10,993 nt of DNA, from the NCBI GenBank assembly GCA_016788945.1, contig JAEUSA010000102.1, forward strand, positions 1-10,993, given 5' to 3'. Positions 1 through 6,070 of this stretch are shown piece after piece. This stretch comes from Leptospiraceae bacterium (GTDB lineage: Bacteria > Spirochaetota > Leptospiria > Turneriellales > Turneriellaceae). Made by a program: the position numbers and the translations under genes. Each line of letters starts with the position of its first letter. Positions within the stretch are counted from its first letter, which is position 1. Below the pieces are notes generated by a model, which was given only the letters and a program-made list of their open reading frames with translations, searched no databases and was not told where the DNA came from.

Positions 1-945
1 AGGCCGCGCGATTACGGGAAAAATTTTTTGCACGCCGTGTGCGCATACATATTCTCGATAATATTCGTAATGGCAATTGCGCAGAAGATTGCGGCTATTG
101 CGCGCAGCGCCGCGGTGCGACAGGCATTGAAAATTATGCACTGAAAGACGATGACGAAATTTTTGCCGATGCGAAGGCTGCTAAAGAGAATGGTGCCTAC
201 CGCTTCTGTATGGTAACCGCCGGCACGGGGCCGTCAAAAAACTCTACCGAACGGCTTGCAGAGCTGATTGCGCGCATTCGCAATGAGCTTGATTTGCGCG
301 TCTGCCTGTCTGCAGGTTTTGTCGACCGCGAAGGCAGAACGGCTTGCAGGGGCCGGGCTCGACCGATATAACCACAATCTCAATACCGCTGAACGGCACT
401 ACGGTGCAATCTGCAGCACGCATAGTTATGCCGACCGGGTAGAGACGATCGCGCAATTGTCTGCCGCGGGCATCGGCCTGTGTTCGGGCGTGATTGTCGG
501 CCTCGGTGAAAGCGAGGCGGATCTAGTCTCTGCGGCGTTTGCGCTGAAGAGTCTCAGGGTCATTTCGATTCCGGTGAATTTTTTTATCCCGGTACCGGGG
601 CATGCGATTGCGAACCCGCGGCCGCTGACGCCGGAATATTGCCTGCGCGTTCTGATCGCGTTCAGGCTGATTAATCCCGATGCGGAAATCCGCATGGCAG
701 CAGGCCGCGAAGGGCATTTGCGTTCTTTGCAGGCGACGGCGCTTTTGGTGGCGAATTCGCTGTTTGCTTCGGGATACCTCAATGTCAAAGGTTCGCCGTT
801 ACAAGAAACCGTGGCGATGATCCGCGATGCGGGTTATCAGCCTGAAATCGAAAGCGGGCAGGGCGTGATGCCCGCCGAAAGCAGCGTTATGTATACGGCT
901 GAAAATTTTCCCGAACTGTTAAAATATCCCGAGTCTAAAGCGTAG
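1..945 (+). pseudogene. bioB: biotin synthase BioB, 5'-truncated by window edge and frameshifted
   Basis: BioB is a radical-SAM enzyme that inserts sulfur into dethiobiotin in the last step of biotin synthesis. The reading frame is open from the left edge (codons in phase with position 3), so the start lies outside. The SAM-cluster motif CAEDCGYC (CxxxCxxC) is clear. The cysteines of the second cluster are present in FCMVTAG, VCLSAG and LCSGV, and the arginine ligand sits in RMAAGRE. YNHNLNT and VGLGE are also typical. After GTC GAC CGC GAA (321-332) the match continues in another frame from GCA (334), so the upstream frame ends at a TAA at 369-371. The family usually reads E-Q-A-E-R-L here, which suggests loss of two bases from an ancestral CAG codon; a one-base insertion is the alternative. 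Everything else looks intact, so the lesion is either recent or a sequencing error. The final 11 nt overlap the converging aminotransferase gene. Confidence 0.9.
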
Positions 946-2074
946 AGAGAATCTGCCCAAATTTTTCGAGATCCTGTTCGGCAAAATTGAGATGCGGAGA
1001 AAAACGCAAATTGCCTTCGCGGTAGGCGCATACGACACCCGATTTCATCAATGCCGCGTGCAACTGTTGCATATCGCCATCGCGGTGGGCCGACACAATC
1101 GCGGTTTTATCTGATCCGAATGAGTCGCGCAAGACAGTGAAGCCTGCTTTGCGCAATATGTCTGCGATACCGTCTGCGAGAAACAGCAGCCGGTCTTGCA
1201 CTGCGGGTAATCCGACTTTGTCGATGAACGAAAGTGAAGCATCGAGGTGCACCCAGTTCATATAGGGGGCCGTTGACAGCATAAATCGTTCAACGCTGTC
1301 TTTATAGTCTTCGCGGTGCGGCAGATAAACCTCGTCGTTTTTTACCGAGGAGGTACCAGCGACATGGATTTCAAGCTGTTTGAGAAAACTGTCGGCGACG
1401 TAGAGCCCTCCCGAACCTAAAGGGCCTAACAGCCATTTCCAGCATGAGAACGCCATGGCGTCTACGCCGAGCGCTTTGACGTCGATCGGTACATGGCCGG
1501 CACCCTGCGCGGCATCGAGCAAGAACGCGACGCCGCGGCTGCGCAACAGGTGGCCGATACTGGCCAAATCGAAGTTGCGTCCGGTGAGCCAGTCAACGGC
1601 TGAAAGTGACATCGCGCGTACGTTCGTTGTCAGCGCTGCGCGGATGTTATCGATGAATTCCGCGTTCGTTTCGCCCGGCGAGATAAAACCAATTTCCACG
1701 CCCTGGCGTTTGAGTTGCAGAAAGGGATAGACGTTACTCGGGTATTCGCGCTCGACGAGAAGAATTTTATCGCCCGATGAGAGCGGTAAGCTCTGCGCGA
1801 TGAACGTCATGCCTTCGGCGGTATTATTCAGCAGCGCGTATTCATGCGCCTCGCCACCGAGAAAATCAGCGAATAGCTTCTGTATGTTGCGTTTGACCTG
1901 CCCATGCGGTTTTTTTGTCTGCAGAACGCCCGATGCCGAAAAAGCATCGAGGTAGTCTTTGACCGCCTGCGCTGAATTCTGCGGCGGCACACTTACCCCG
2001 CAATTGTTAAGCCAGATCAGATCGTCGCGGATAACAAAGTTGCGCCTGAGGGCAAGAAAGTCTGTCGCTGCCAT
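935..2074 (-). CDS. class V PLP-dependent aminotransferase family protein
   Basis: A 379-residue fold-type I PLP enzyme of the class V aminotransferase / cysteine desulfurase superfamily, cytoplasmic by appearance. NNTAEGM (83-89) matches the phosphate-binding loop and EYPSNVYPF (110-118) is a typical class V segment. DAAQ (187-190) supplies the Asp that contacts the pyridine nitrogen. CWKWLLGPLGSGG (211-223) carries the presumed Schiff-base Lys213, and RFSPHLNF (356-363) the Arg that would bind a substrate carboxylate. I see no desulfurase-type active-site cysteine loop, and the residue before the lysine is Trp rather than the His of SufS/IscS. The reaction is therefore unassigned: an epimerase, lyase or desulfurase-like activity is possible. 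It starts 34 nt after the repeat-protein gene on the same strand, probably co-transcribed. No convincing Shine-Dalgarno precedes the ATG. Its stop codon lies inside the 3' end of bioB. Confidence 0.88.
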   Translation of the reverse strand: MAATDFLALRRNFVIRDDLIWLNNCGVSVPPQNSAQAVKDYLDAFSASGVLQTKKPHGQVKRNIQKLFADFLGGEAHEYALLNNTAEGMTFIAQSLPLSSGDKILLVEREYPSNVYPFLQLKRQGVEIGFISPGETNAEFIDNIRAALTTNVRAMSLSAVDWLTGRNFDLASIGHLLRSRGVAFLLDAAQGAGHVPIDVKALGVDAMAFSCWKWLLGPLGSGGLYVADSFLKQLEIHVAGTSSVKNDEVYLPHREDYKDSVERFMLSTAPYMNWVHLDASLSFIDKVGLPAVQDRLLFLADGIADILRKAGFTVLRDSFGSDKTAIVSAHRDGDMQQLHAALMKSGVVCAYREGNLRFSPHLNFAEQDLEKFGQILSTL

Positions 2075-2108
2075 GAGCGCTACTTGAATCTGCCGATGCT
2101 GTGTCGCA

Positions 2109-2873
2109 TCATTTACGGGCGGCGGTTCGTGGCTTCACCTGTTTGGCCTTTTTTTTGGCTTTTGGCGCAGGAACTTTCTTCTTCGGTTTTTTCTGCGGTT
2201 TGAGTTTCATCGCATGGATAAGGTAGATCAGGTCGCGCATCTTCTGTGCCTTCAGGCGCTGCGCGAGGTGCAATGTCTCTTTATCGCCCAAAAAATGTAC
2301 GAGGTCGAGCACGTTGCGCGCACCGACCGCATTGATGAGAGCTGCAAGATGCTCCGCGGTATCGGCGCGTGTCAGGTCACGTAGAAAATCGACCTTCAGC
2401 CGGGTTGCGAGCGGCGCAAGCTGCGCCATCGGAACTTTTTTGACGAGGGCGACGAGGTTATCGGCAGGCAGTTCTTTGGCAAGGTGGAGCGCGCGCTCGG
2501 GGCCCGTGGCAGAAAGCAGCGCGAGCATGCGTTCGACGCCGATGCCGTTGACGATGCGGACGAGGCGCGTTGTTTCGAGCGTACTCAAAAACAGCACAAT
2601 GGTACCGACATCGAGTTTATTCATGAGCTCGACCGAGGCGTCTGCGTCGAGCGTATTCATCAGCGTCACAAGGGCATGCATATCGCTCTGCCTGACGATG
2701 GCCGACACGGTGCGCACCGAGGTCAGCGACAGAACGCGCAGAATCTTTTTGTGTTCAATATGCTTTGAAAGATACGAGAGTTTGTCGCCGGGCATCGTCG
2801 ATAACAGGACGATGACTTTGCCCGGGCCGAGTACCGTGAGGTACTCGAGACCTTTGGCGAGTTGGGTTGCCAT
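2109..2873 (-). CDS. 24-residue helical-repeat protein with lysine-rich C-terminal tail, unknown function
   Basis: This 254-residue protein matches no family I can name. After a 16-residue lead it is built from eight contiguous units of exactly 24 residues (17-40, 41-64, 65-88, 89-112, 113-136, 137-160, 161-184, 185-208) plus a partial ninth (209-222). Units share hydrophobic residues near positions 4-5, 7-8, 16, 19-20 and 23, the pattern of a two-helix solenoid such as MgtE_N- or HEAT-like superhelices. Residues 223-254 form a disordered basic tail with 14 Lys and 2 Arg in 32 residues, rich in Pro and Ala, like tails of bacterial histone-H1-like proteins. There is no signal peptide or membrane segment. 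A binding or scaffold role, perhaps on nucleic acid or another polyanion, is inference. It lies downstream of tRNA-Asp and just upstream of the aminotransferase gene. The ribosome site is weak (AAAAGAAAA). Confidence 0.85.
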   Translation of the reverse strand: MATQLAKGLEYLTVLGPGKVIVLLSTMPGDKLSYLSKHIEHKKILRVLSLTSVRTVSAIVRQSDMHALVTLMNTLDADASVELMNKLDVGTIVLFLSTLETTRLVRIVNGIGVERMLALLSATGPERALHLAKELPADNLVALVKKVPMAQLAPLATRLKVDFLRDLTRADTAEHLAALINAVGARNVLDLVHFLGDKETLHLAQRLKAQKMRDLIYLIHAMKLKPQKKPKKKVPAPKAKKKAKQVKPRTAARK

Positions 2874-2888
2874 GATTTTCTTTTGTTG

Positions 2889-2924
2889 CCCGACCCGTGC
2901 ACTGTTGCCTCGGCACGGGTCGGG
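2889..2924 (-). repeat. perfect 12-bp hairpin between tRNA-Asp and the repeat-protein gene
   Basis: CCCGACCCGTGC (2889-2900) and GCACGGGTCGGG (2913-2924) are exact inverted repeats around a 12-nt loop. Read on the minus strand it begins 11 nt after the tRNA 3' end and stops 15 nt before the ATG at 2873. It could end or protect the tRNA transcript, or separate it from the downstream mRNA. However, the minus-strand sequence after the stem is A-rich (CAACAAAAGAAAA), without the U-run of an intrinsic terminator. In the plus direction there is only a short TTTT six bases after the stem. Terminator function is therefore possible but not shown. Confidence 0.6.
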
Positions 2925-2935
2925 ATAGAGTTTTG

Positions 2936-3009
2936 CGGGGTTGGCGGGACTTGAACCCGTGGCCTTCCGCGTGACAGGCGGATGCTCTAACCAACTGAGC
3001 TACAACCCC
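2936..3009 (-). tRNA. tRNA-Asp (anticodon GTC)
   Basis: The minus strand folds as a 74-nt cloverleaf. The acceptor stem is GGGGTTG / CAACCCC, with a D arm AGCTCAGTTGGTTAGAGC and an anticodon arm with loop CTGTCAC (anticodon GTC, reads GAC/GAU). The T arm contains GGTTCAAGTCC, and the discriminator base is G at 2936, as usual for tRNA-Asp. CCA is not encoded, so the tRNA must be completed by CCA-adding enzyme. It leads the minus-strand block and diverges from the gene at 3124. Confidence 0.96.
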
Positions 3010-3123
3010 AATAGGTGTGGCATTCTTGGAAATTAAGACACTCTGTCTATGAAAACTGTAGAGTGTAACGATGCGGTTTCTGATAACATTTGACGCGCAC
3101 CCGGTCTGGGCCGAATGTTGCCT
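3010..3123. other. divergent intergenic region between tRNA-Asp and the 3124 gene
   Basis: This gap should hold promoters for the tRNA (minus) and the two-gene unit (plus). No pair of -35 and -10 boxes stands out. A TTGACG at 3090-3095 and a TGATAAC at 3081-3087 face the plus-strand gene but do not pair at a standard spacing. An inverted repeat, ACACTCT (3038-3044) with AGAGTGT (3060-3066) around a 15-nt loop, is the only clear dyad and could be a regulatory site. Confidence 0.35.
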
Positions 3124-3738
3124 ATGTCTGACGTGATAGACGAATCGAGGCGGTATTTCAGTGCCCGCCTTGCCGATTGTAAAAAATCCCCCCATCTGCA
3201 TACCGAGCAGATCAAAGTCTATAACGAATATTTGCGTGTCATCGACGCCTCGCGCTCGGCCGAAGAATACCGGCAGAACCTCGGGCCGCTCGCCAGCATG
3301 TTCGCCGTTGCCCGCGCCGAACAGGTCGATAAATATTTCAATTTGGTGCGCCTTTACCAGAAATTGGGAAATCCCGATAAGATGCAGGCGGCAAAGCTGC
3401 GTTATGATACCGCGGTGGAGGCGCAGAACCATGGCGACCTGGTGGGGCTGATGAGCAGTGCGCAGACAAGCGCGGCTGCAATCGACGCGAAAGGCAATGA
3501 AAAGCTCAACCTCGCCTCGACGCTCATACAGTGCATCATAACATATATGACCGAACCCGAAAGTCCTGAAAAGAACGGGGCACGCGCCGCCATCTATGAA
3601 ACCTACACGGCGCTGTTGCAGCTCGACCCGAGCTTCAGCTGGCAGTCGTTTAGCAGTACACCGTATTCGTACGTCGTTTTCTTTGATGCCGCGCGTATGG
3701 CGCGCCTCGGACAAATTTTCGCGGAGGTGAAGGCATAA
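3124..3738 (+). CDS. hypothetical helical protein, first gene of a coupled pair
   Basis: I do not recognise this protein of 204 residues (207 if the ATG at 3115 is used). It is soluble-looking, with no signal peptide or membrane segment, and appears mostly alpha-helical with a charged N-terminal half. The segment around LVRLYQKLGNPDKMQAAKLR has a TPR-like feel, but I cannot define repeats. The C-terminal part, after about residue 135, has a run of aromatic residues (SFSWQSFSSTPYSYVVFF). Neither ATG has a clear Shine-Dalgarno; the start at 3124 (MSDVIDES) was chosen because it looks the more natural N-terminus. Its TAA (3736-3738) shares one base with the next gene's ATG, so the two are translationally coupled and probably act together. 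It is likely a lineage-restricted family. Confidence 0.75.
   Translation: MSDVIDESRRYFSARLADCKKSPHLHTEQIKVYNEYLRVIDASRSAEEYRQNLGPLASMFAVARAEQVDKYFNLVRLYQKLGNPDKMQAAKLRYDTAVEAQNHGDLVGLMSSAQTSAAAIDAKGNEKLNLASTLIQCIITYMTEPESPEKNGARAAIYETYTALLQLDPSFSWQSFSSTPYSYVVFFDAARMARLGQIFAEVKA
3723..3730 (+). promoter_or_regulatory. strong Shine-Dalgarno for the second gene of the pair
   Basis: GGAGGTGA lies seven nt before the ATG at 3738, inside the coding end of the upstream gene. It fixes the start of the downstream protein and, with the TAATG stop-start overlap, points to coupled translation. Confidence 0.85.
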
Positions 3739-4784
3739 TGGACGAGGGCAGCAGTGGCATGCTCGACAGCTACAAGTCGGGCATCGATAACTATGTGCAG
3801 AGGCTTGGCAACGACCACCCGAAAATCAGGGAGCTCATGGCCTGCTTCAGCGAATTTGAGCAATTGGGTGAAAGTTGTGCGGATTTCGGAGCGTTTCATG
3901 CGGCGGCGACGGAAAAGAATTTCTACGCGCGCCTGACGAATCTGATGACCGAAGCCGCGATGGCCCAGCCCGCAGCGGGAGGCAAGGCCAATGAACCTAC
4001 GGTCGCACAGGCCGCGCAGGGCTACCACGCGGCCTATGATTCGATGTCACCTGAAATTCAGGCAGGGCCGACCGGCAAGCTGTATCAGCGCATTTTTCAG
4101 TTAGAAAAAGAATGCGATTCGCCACTGCAGTTCATGCGGCGTCTCGCAGAAGAGCATCTGCTGGTCGATATCTCCCGCATTCAGCTGATCGCGGAATTTG
4201 CGAGGGCACAGCGGTTGCTTAAAGAGGCACCGCAACAGACTGGCGGGGCAGGGGTGTCGTTGCCGGCGACCGATGCCTACCTGCAGGCAACGCAAAAGTC
4301 GATGAACGAAGCGCGCAGCATCACCGAAGTCGAATACCTGATGGTGGCGCGCGCCGAAATTGCGCAACTCGCGACCCTGTGGGATACCGGATTCTGCACG
4401 GCCATCTATCACCGGTTCGGTTCGGAACTTTCGGGCTATATGCTCAACAACTCCGAAGAGCAGCGCCAACGCGTAGAGAATTGCTATCGGTTTGTCGCTG
4501 ACTATTTTGGCGTCGATTGGGATGGCCTGCATAAGATCGAACGCGTGTGGGATTTTTTTACGGTGACGCTGTGGGCGGCAGTGAAGGGTGACTACGCCCA
4601 AAAAGGCATCCACTCGGCTGAACAGTTCAAAGATTACCTGAAAACCTATCTCGACAGGGCGATGAAAGATAAGAGCCCCGTGAACGTGAACGCCCAGAAC
4701 CGATCGGTGGATTTTTGGGGTAAAAAAGTCGCATTAGGGGAAGTTCACCAGCAGTTACTCAATCCGCCGGATTTACTTGCCTGA
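3738..4784 (+). CDS. hypothetical helical protein, second gene of a coupled pair
   Basis: A 348-residue protein of no family I recognise. It looks cytoplasmic and largely alpha-helical, without signal peptide or transmembrane segment. A low-complexity Ala/Gly/Pro stretch near residues 72-85 and another near 165-178 probably separate helical blocks. The C-terminal block (about 240-310) is rich in aromatics, including FVADYFGVDWDGLHKIERVW and DFFTVTLWAAVKGDY, and could be a compact domain. The start is well supported by GGAGGTGA seven bases upstream. The stop-start overlap TAATG with the 204-residue gene implies a shared transcript and matched amounts, consistent with a two-protein complex (inference). 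No enzymatic motif was seen. Confidence 0.8.
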   Translation: MDEGSSGMLDSYKSGIDNYVQRLGNDHPKIRELMACFSEFEQLGESCADFGAFHAAATEKNFYARLTNLMTEAAMAQPAAGGKANEPTVAQAAQGYHAAYDSMSPEIQAGPTGKLYQRIFQLEKECDSPLQFMRRLAEEHLLVDISRIQLIAEFARAQRLLKEAPQQTGGAGVSLPATDAYLQATQKSMNEARSITEVEYLMVARAEIAQLATLWDTGFCTAIYHRFGSELSGYMLNNSEEQRQRVENCYRFVADYFGVDWDGLHKIERVWDFFTVTLWAAVKGDYAQKGIHSAEQFKDYLKTYLDRAMKDKSPVNVNAQNRSVDFWGKKVALGEVHQQLLNPPDLLA

Positions 4785-4839
4785 TGCAGTCGGTCTTTTT
4801 CTGTGAAAAATTAGCAGAACGGAGTACTCGGGATTTTTG

Positions 4840-4896
4840 GTAGTGGGCAGAATCGTCGACTACCCTTTAAGGGCCGACGATTCTGGCAGGCACTAC
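4840..4896. terminator. long imperfect hairpin in a convergent intergenic gap
   Basis: Three nested stems share one axis. GTAGTG (4840-4845) pairs with CACTAC (4891-4896), CAGAATCGTCG (4848-4858) with CGACGATTCTG (4875-4885), and CCCTT (4863-4867) with AAGGG (4869-4873). It sits between two converging genes, the usual place for a bidirectional terminator. Neither side has a U-run directly after the stem; the nearest plus-strand T-run (TTTTTT, 4917-4922) is 20 nt away, inside the converging gene. Termination or 3'-end protection is the best reading, but a small structured RNA is not excluded. Confidence 0.5.
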
Positions 4897-4910
4897 AGTA
4901 TGACGATAGG

Positions 4911-5384
4911 TTAGAGTTTTTTGATGCCGCGTAGAATGCGGGTCAGGTGTTTTTGGTGTTTTTTGGCGCCGGTTTCAGAAACGATGCCGAACACGAGTAA
5001 CACTTTGTTTGCCGGAGTCTGGATGACGAGCACACCGACTTCAACTGGCTGACCGCCGACTTGGCCTTTGCCGTCGACAGAAACCGCAGGCATACCATTG
5101 ACTTTTGTCTGTTGTGCTTCGCCGTGCGTCAGGTTCTGCACAGTTTTGGCGAGTTCTGCATCCAGCGCATTCAGGGCTGCTTCCATACTTTCTGCCGGCA
5201 TGACGATAAAGTACATACCCGCTTCGCCATCCTTGGTTTCGGCGTGCAGCGAATTCGCATCGCCCGAAACATTCCAGCTGCCGGGAATATCGACGACCAC
5301 ACCCGATTCTTCATGCGGGTATTTTTTAGCAGAGAGAGAACCGGCGACGAACAGCGCAACGCCGACGAGTAAGATTTTTTTCAT
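4911..5384 (-). CDS. small exported protein, unknown function
   Basis: A 157-residue precursor. The N-terminus MKKILLVGVALFVAGSLSA is a classic Sec signal peptide: two lysines, a hydrophobic core and a likely signal peptidase I cut after LSA at residue 19. No lipobox cysteine is present. The mature part of about 138 residues (from KKYPHEESG) looks like an alternating alpha/beta domain, reminiscent of the PsbP/DcrB-like fold: a short strand region GVVVDIPGSWNV, a helix EAALNALDAELAKTV and a C-terminal basic helix. That resemblance is impressionistic. The start is set by AGGAGG four bases upstream of the ATG. An upstream in-frame ATG would add 11 residues (MKARWFFTGGK) and spoil the signal peptide. 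It probably acts in the periplasm; transcription would start in the 5385-5548 gap. Confidence 0.82.
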   Translation of the reverse strand: MKKILLVGVALFVAGSLSAKKYPHEESGVVVDIPGSWNVSGDANSLHAETKDGEAGMYFIVMPAESMEAALNALDAELAKTVQNLTHGEAQQTKVNGMPAVSVDGKGQVGGQPVEVGVLVIQTPANKVLLVFGIVSETGAKKHQKHLTRILRGIKKL

Positions 5385-5388
5385 TTTT

Positions 5389-5394
5389 CCTCCT
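5389..5394 (-). promoter_or_regulatory. Shine-Dalgarno AGGAGG deciding the start of the exported protein
   Basis: AGGAGG, read on the minus strand, precedes the ATG at 5384 by four A residues. It is one of only two strong ribosome sites in the window, and it selects the start that gives a proper signal peptide. Confidence 0.85.
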
Positions 5395-5433
5395 GTGAAA
5401 AACCAACGCGCTTTCACTGAAAAGCCGTTGTTA

Positions 5434-5466
5434 TCCGGCGAACCCCCCTTGGAAGAATTCGCCGGA
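5434..5466. repeat. 9-bp perfect hairpin in the leader of the exported-protein gene
   Basis: TCCGGCGAA (5434-5442) and TTCGCCGGA (5458-5466) are exact inverted repeats around a 15-nt loop. On the minus strand this lies about 50 nt before the start codon at 5384, so it would form in the 5' untranslated leader. No U-run follows, so it is not an obvious terminator. An mRNA-stability or regulatory role is possible. Confidence 0.45.
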
Positions 5467-5476
5467 AGCCGGTTGG

Positions 5477-5504
5477 GTTAACGCTATACCAACCTAGCGT
5501 CAAC
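5477..5504. promoter_or_regulatory. operator-like palindrome in a divergent promoter region
   Basis: GTTAACGCTA (5477-5486) and TAGCGTCAAC (5495-5504) pair at nine of ten positions around an 8-bp spacer. A second dyad, GGTTGG (5471-5476) with CCAACC (5489-5494), interleaves with it. The site is between two divergently transcribed genes, about 44 bp before the membrane-protein start, and overlaps a minus-strand TTGACG (5498-5503). A repressor or activator site is plausible. No clear -10 partner was found for this TTGACG or for the plus-strand TTGACG at 5515-5520. Confidence 0.4.
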
Positions 5505-5548
5505 ACAAATCCCCTTGACGCATCAAATCAAATGCCTGATTCTGCGGC

Positions 5549-6070
5549 ATGAAGATGCGCGAAATAGTGATTTCAATCGGGTTGATAGCAGCCGTAGCTG
5601 CCACACGTTTCTTACCGCACCCGATGAATTTCAGCCCGGTGATGAGTGTAGCCCTATTCGGTTCTGCGGTGTTCTTTAACCGCTACTTGGGTATTGCCGT
5701 TGCGCTCGCGGCGATGGCACTCTCTGATTTGTTTCTCGGCGCACATTCGACGCTTCCCTTTGTCTACCTTGCCATGGTTCTTGCCGGCGTGCTCGGTTTC
5801 ACCTTGCGCAACCGCCGCTCTCCGGTGATGGTTCTCGGCATGGCGCTGGCGGGCAGTGTGTTGTTTTTTATTGTCACCAATCTCGGTGTATTTCTCATGC
5901 AAGACCTGTATCCGCGTACAGCGGCAGGCCTTGTGAGCTGCTATACTATGGCACTGCCTTTCTTTAAGAACTCACTTGCGGGCGACCTTGTGTTCACGGC
6001 TGTACTGTTTAGCCTGCATTTCGTTCTGGTGCGCCGTAATGAAACGCGCGCGCTGCCAACCGCGGCTTGA
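5549..6070 (+). CDS. DUF6580-family integral membrane protein, putative transport component
   Basis: This 173-residue, very hydrophobic protein has about five predicted membrane spans, near residues 5-19, 31-55, 70-85, 93-116 and 145-161. It carries blocks I associate with the DUF6580 family of putative transport proteins: RFLPHPMNFSPV (20-31), ALFGSAVFF (35-43), SDLFLGAH (59-66), TNLGVF (110-115) and CYTMALPFFKNSLAGDL (131-147). These resemble substrate-specificity (S) subunits of ECF transporters in size and layout, but no substrate is known. It is the first gene of a three-gene operon and its TGA overlaps the next start (TTGA). A tandem ABC ATPase two genes downstream strengthens a transport role, though no separate T-subunit gene is visible. 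The ATG at 5549 has no evident Shine-Dalgarno; an ATG two codons later is possible. Confidence 0.85.
   Translation: MKMREIVISIGLIAAVAATRFLPHPMNFSPVMSVALFGSAVFFNRYLGIAVALAAMALSDLFLGAHSTLPFVYLAMVLAGVLGFTLRNRRSPVMVLGMALAGSVLFFIVTNLGVFLMQDLYPRTAAGLVSCYTMALPFFKNSLAGDLVFTAVLFSLHFVLVRRNETRALPTAA

Noticed and set aside
3090..3118. TTGACG with GAATGT at 17 bp as a promoter for the 3124 gene
   Set aside because: The -10 candidate matches only two of six consensus bases and overlaps the alternative ATG at 3115.
2755..3714. Open frame of 319 residues on the minus strand
   Set aside because: It runs through the tRNA-Asp gene and antisense to the better supported 3124-3738 gene. Its Cys/His/Arg-rich, low-logic protein sequence is typical of a shadow frame.
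5385..5417. Upstream ATG adding MKARWFFTGGK to the exported protein
   Set aside because: It would bury the Shine-Dalgarno AGGAGG inside the coding region and destroy the signal-peptide N-terminus.
5515..5543. TTGACG with GATTCT as a promoter for the membrane-protein gene
   Set aside because: The -10 match is weak (three of six) and would leave almost no leader before the ATG at 5549.
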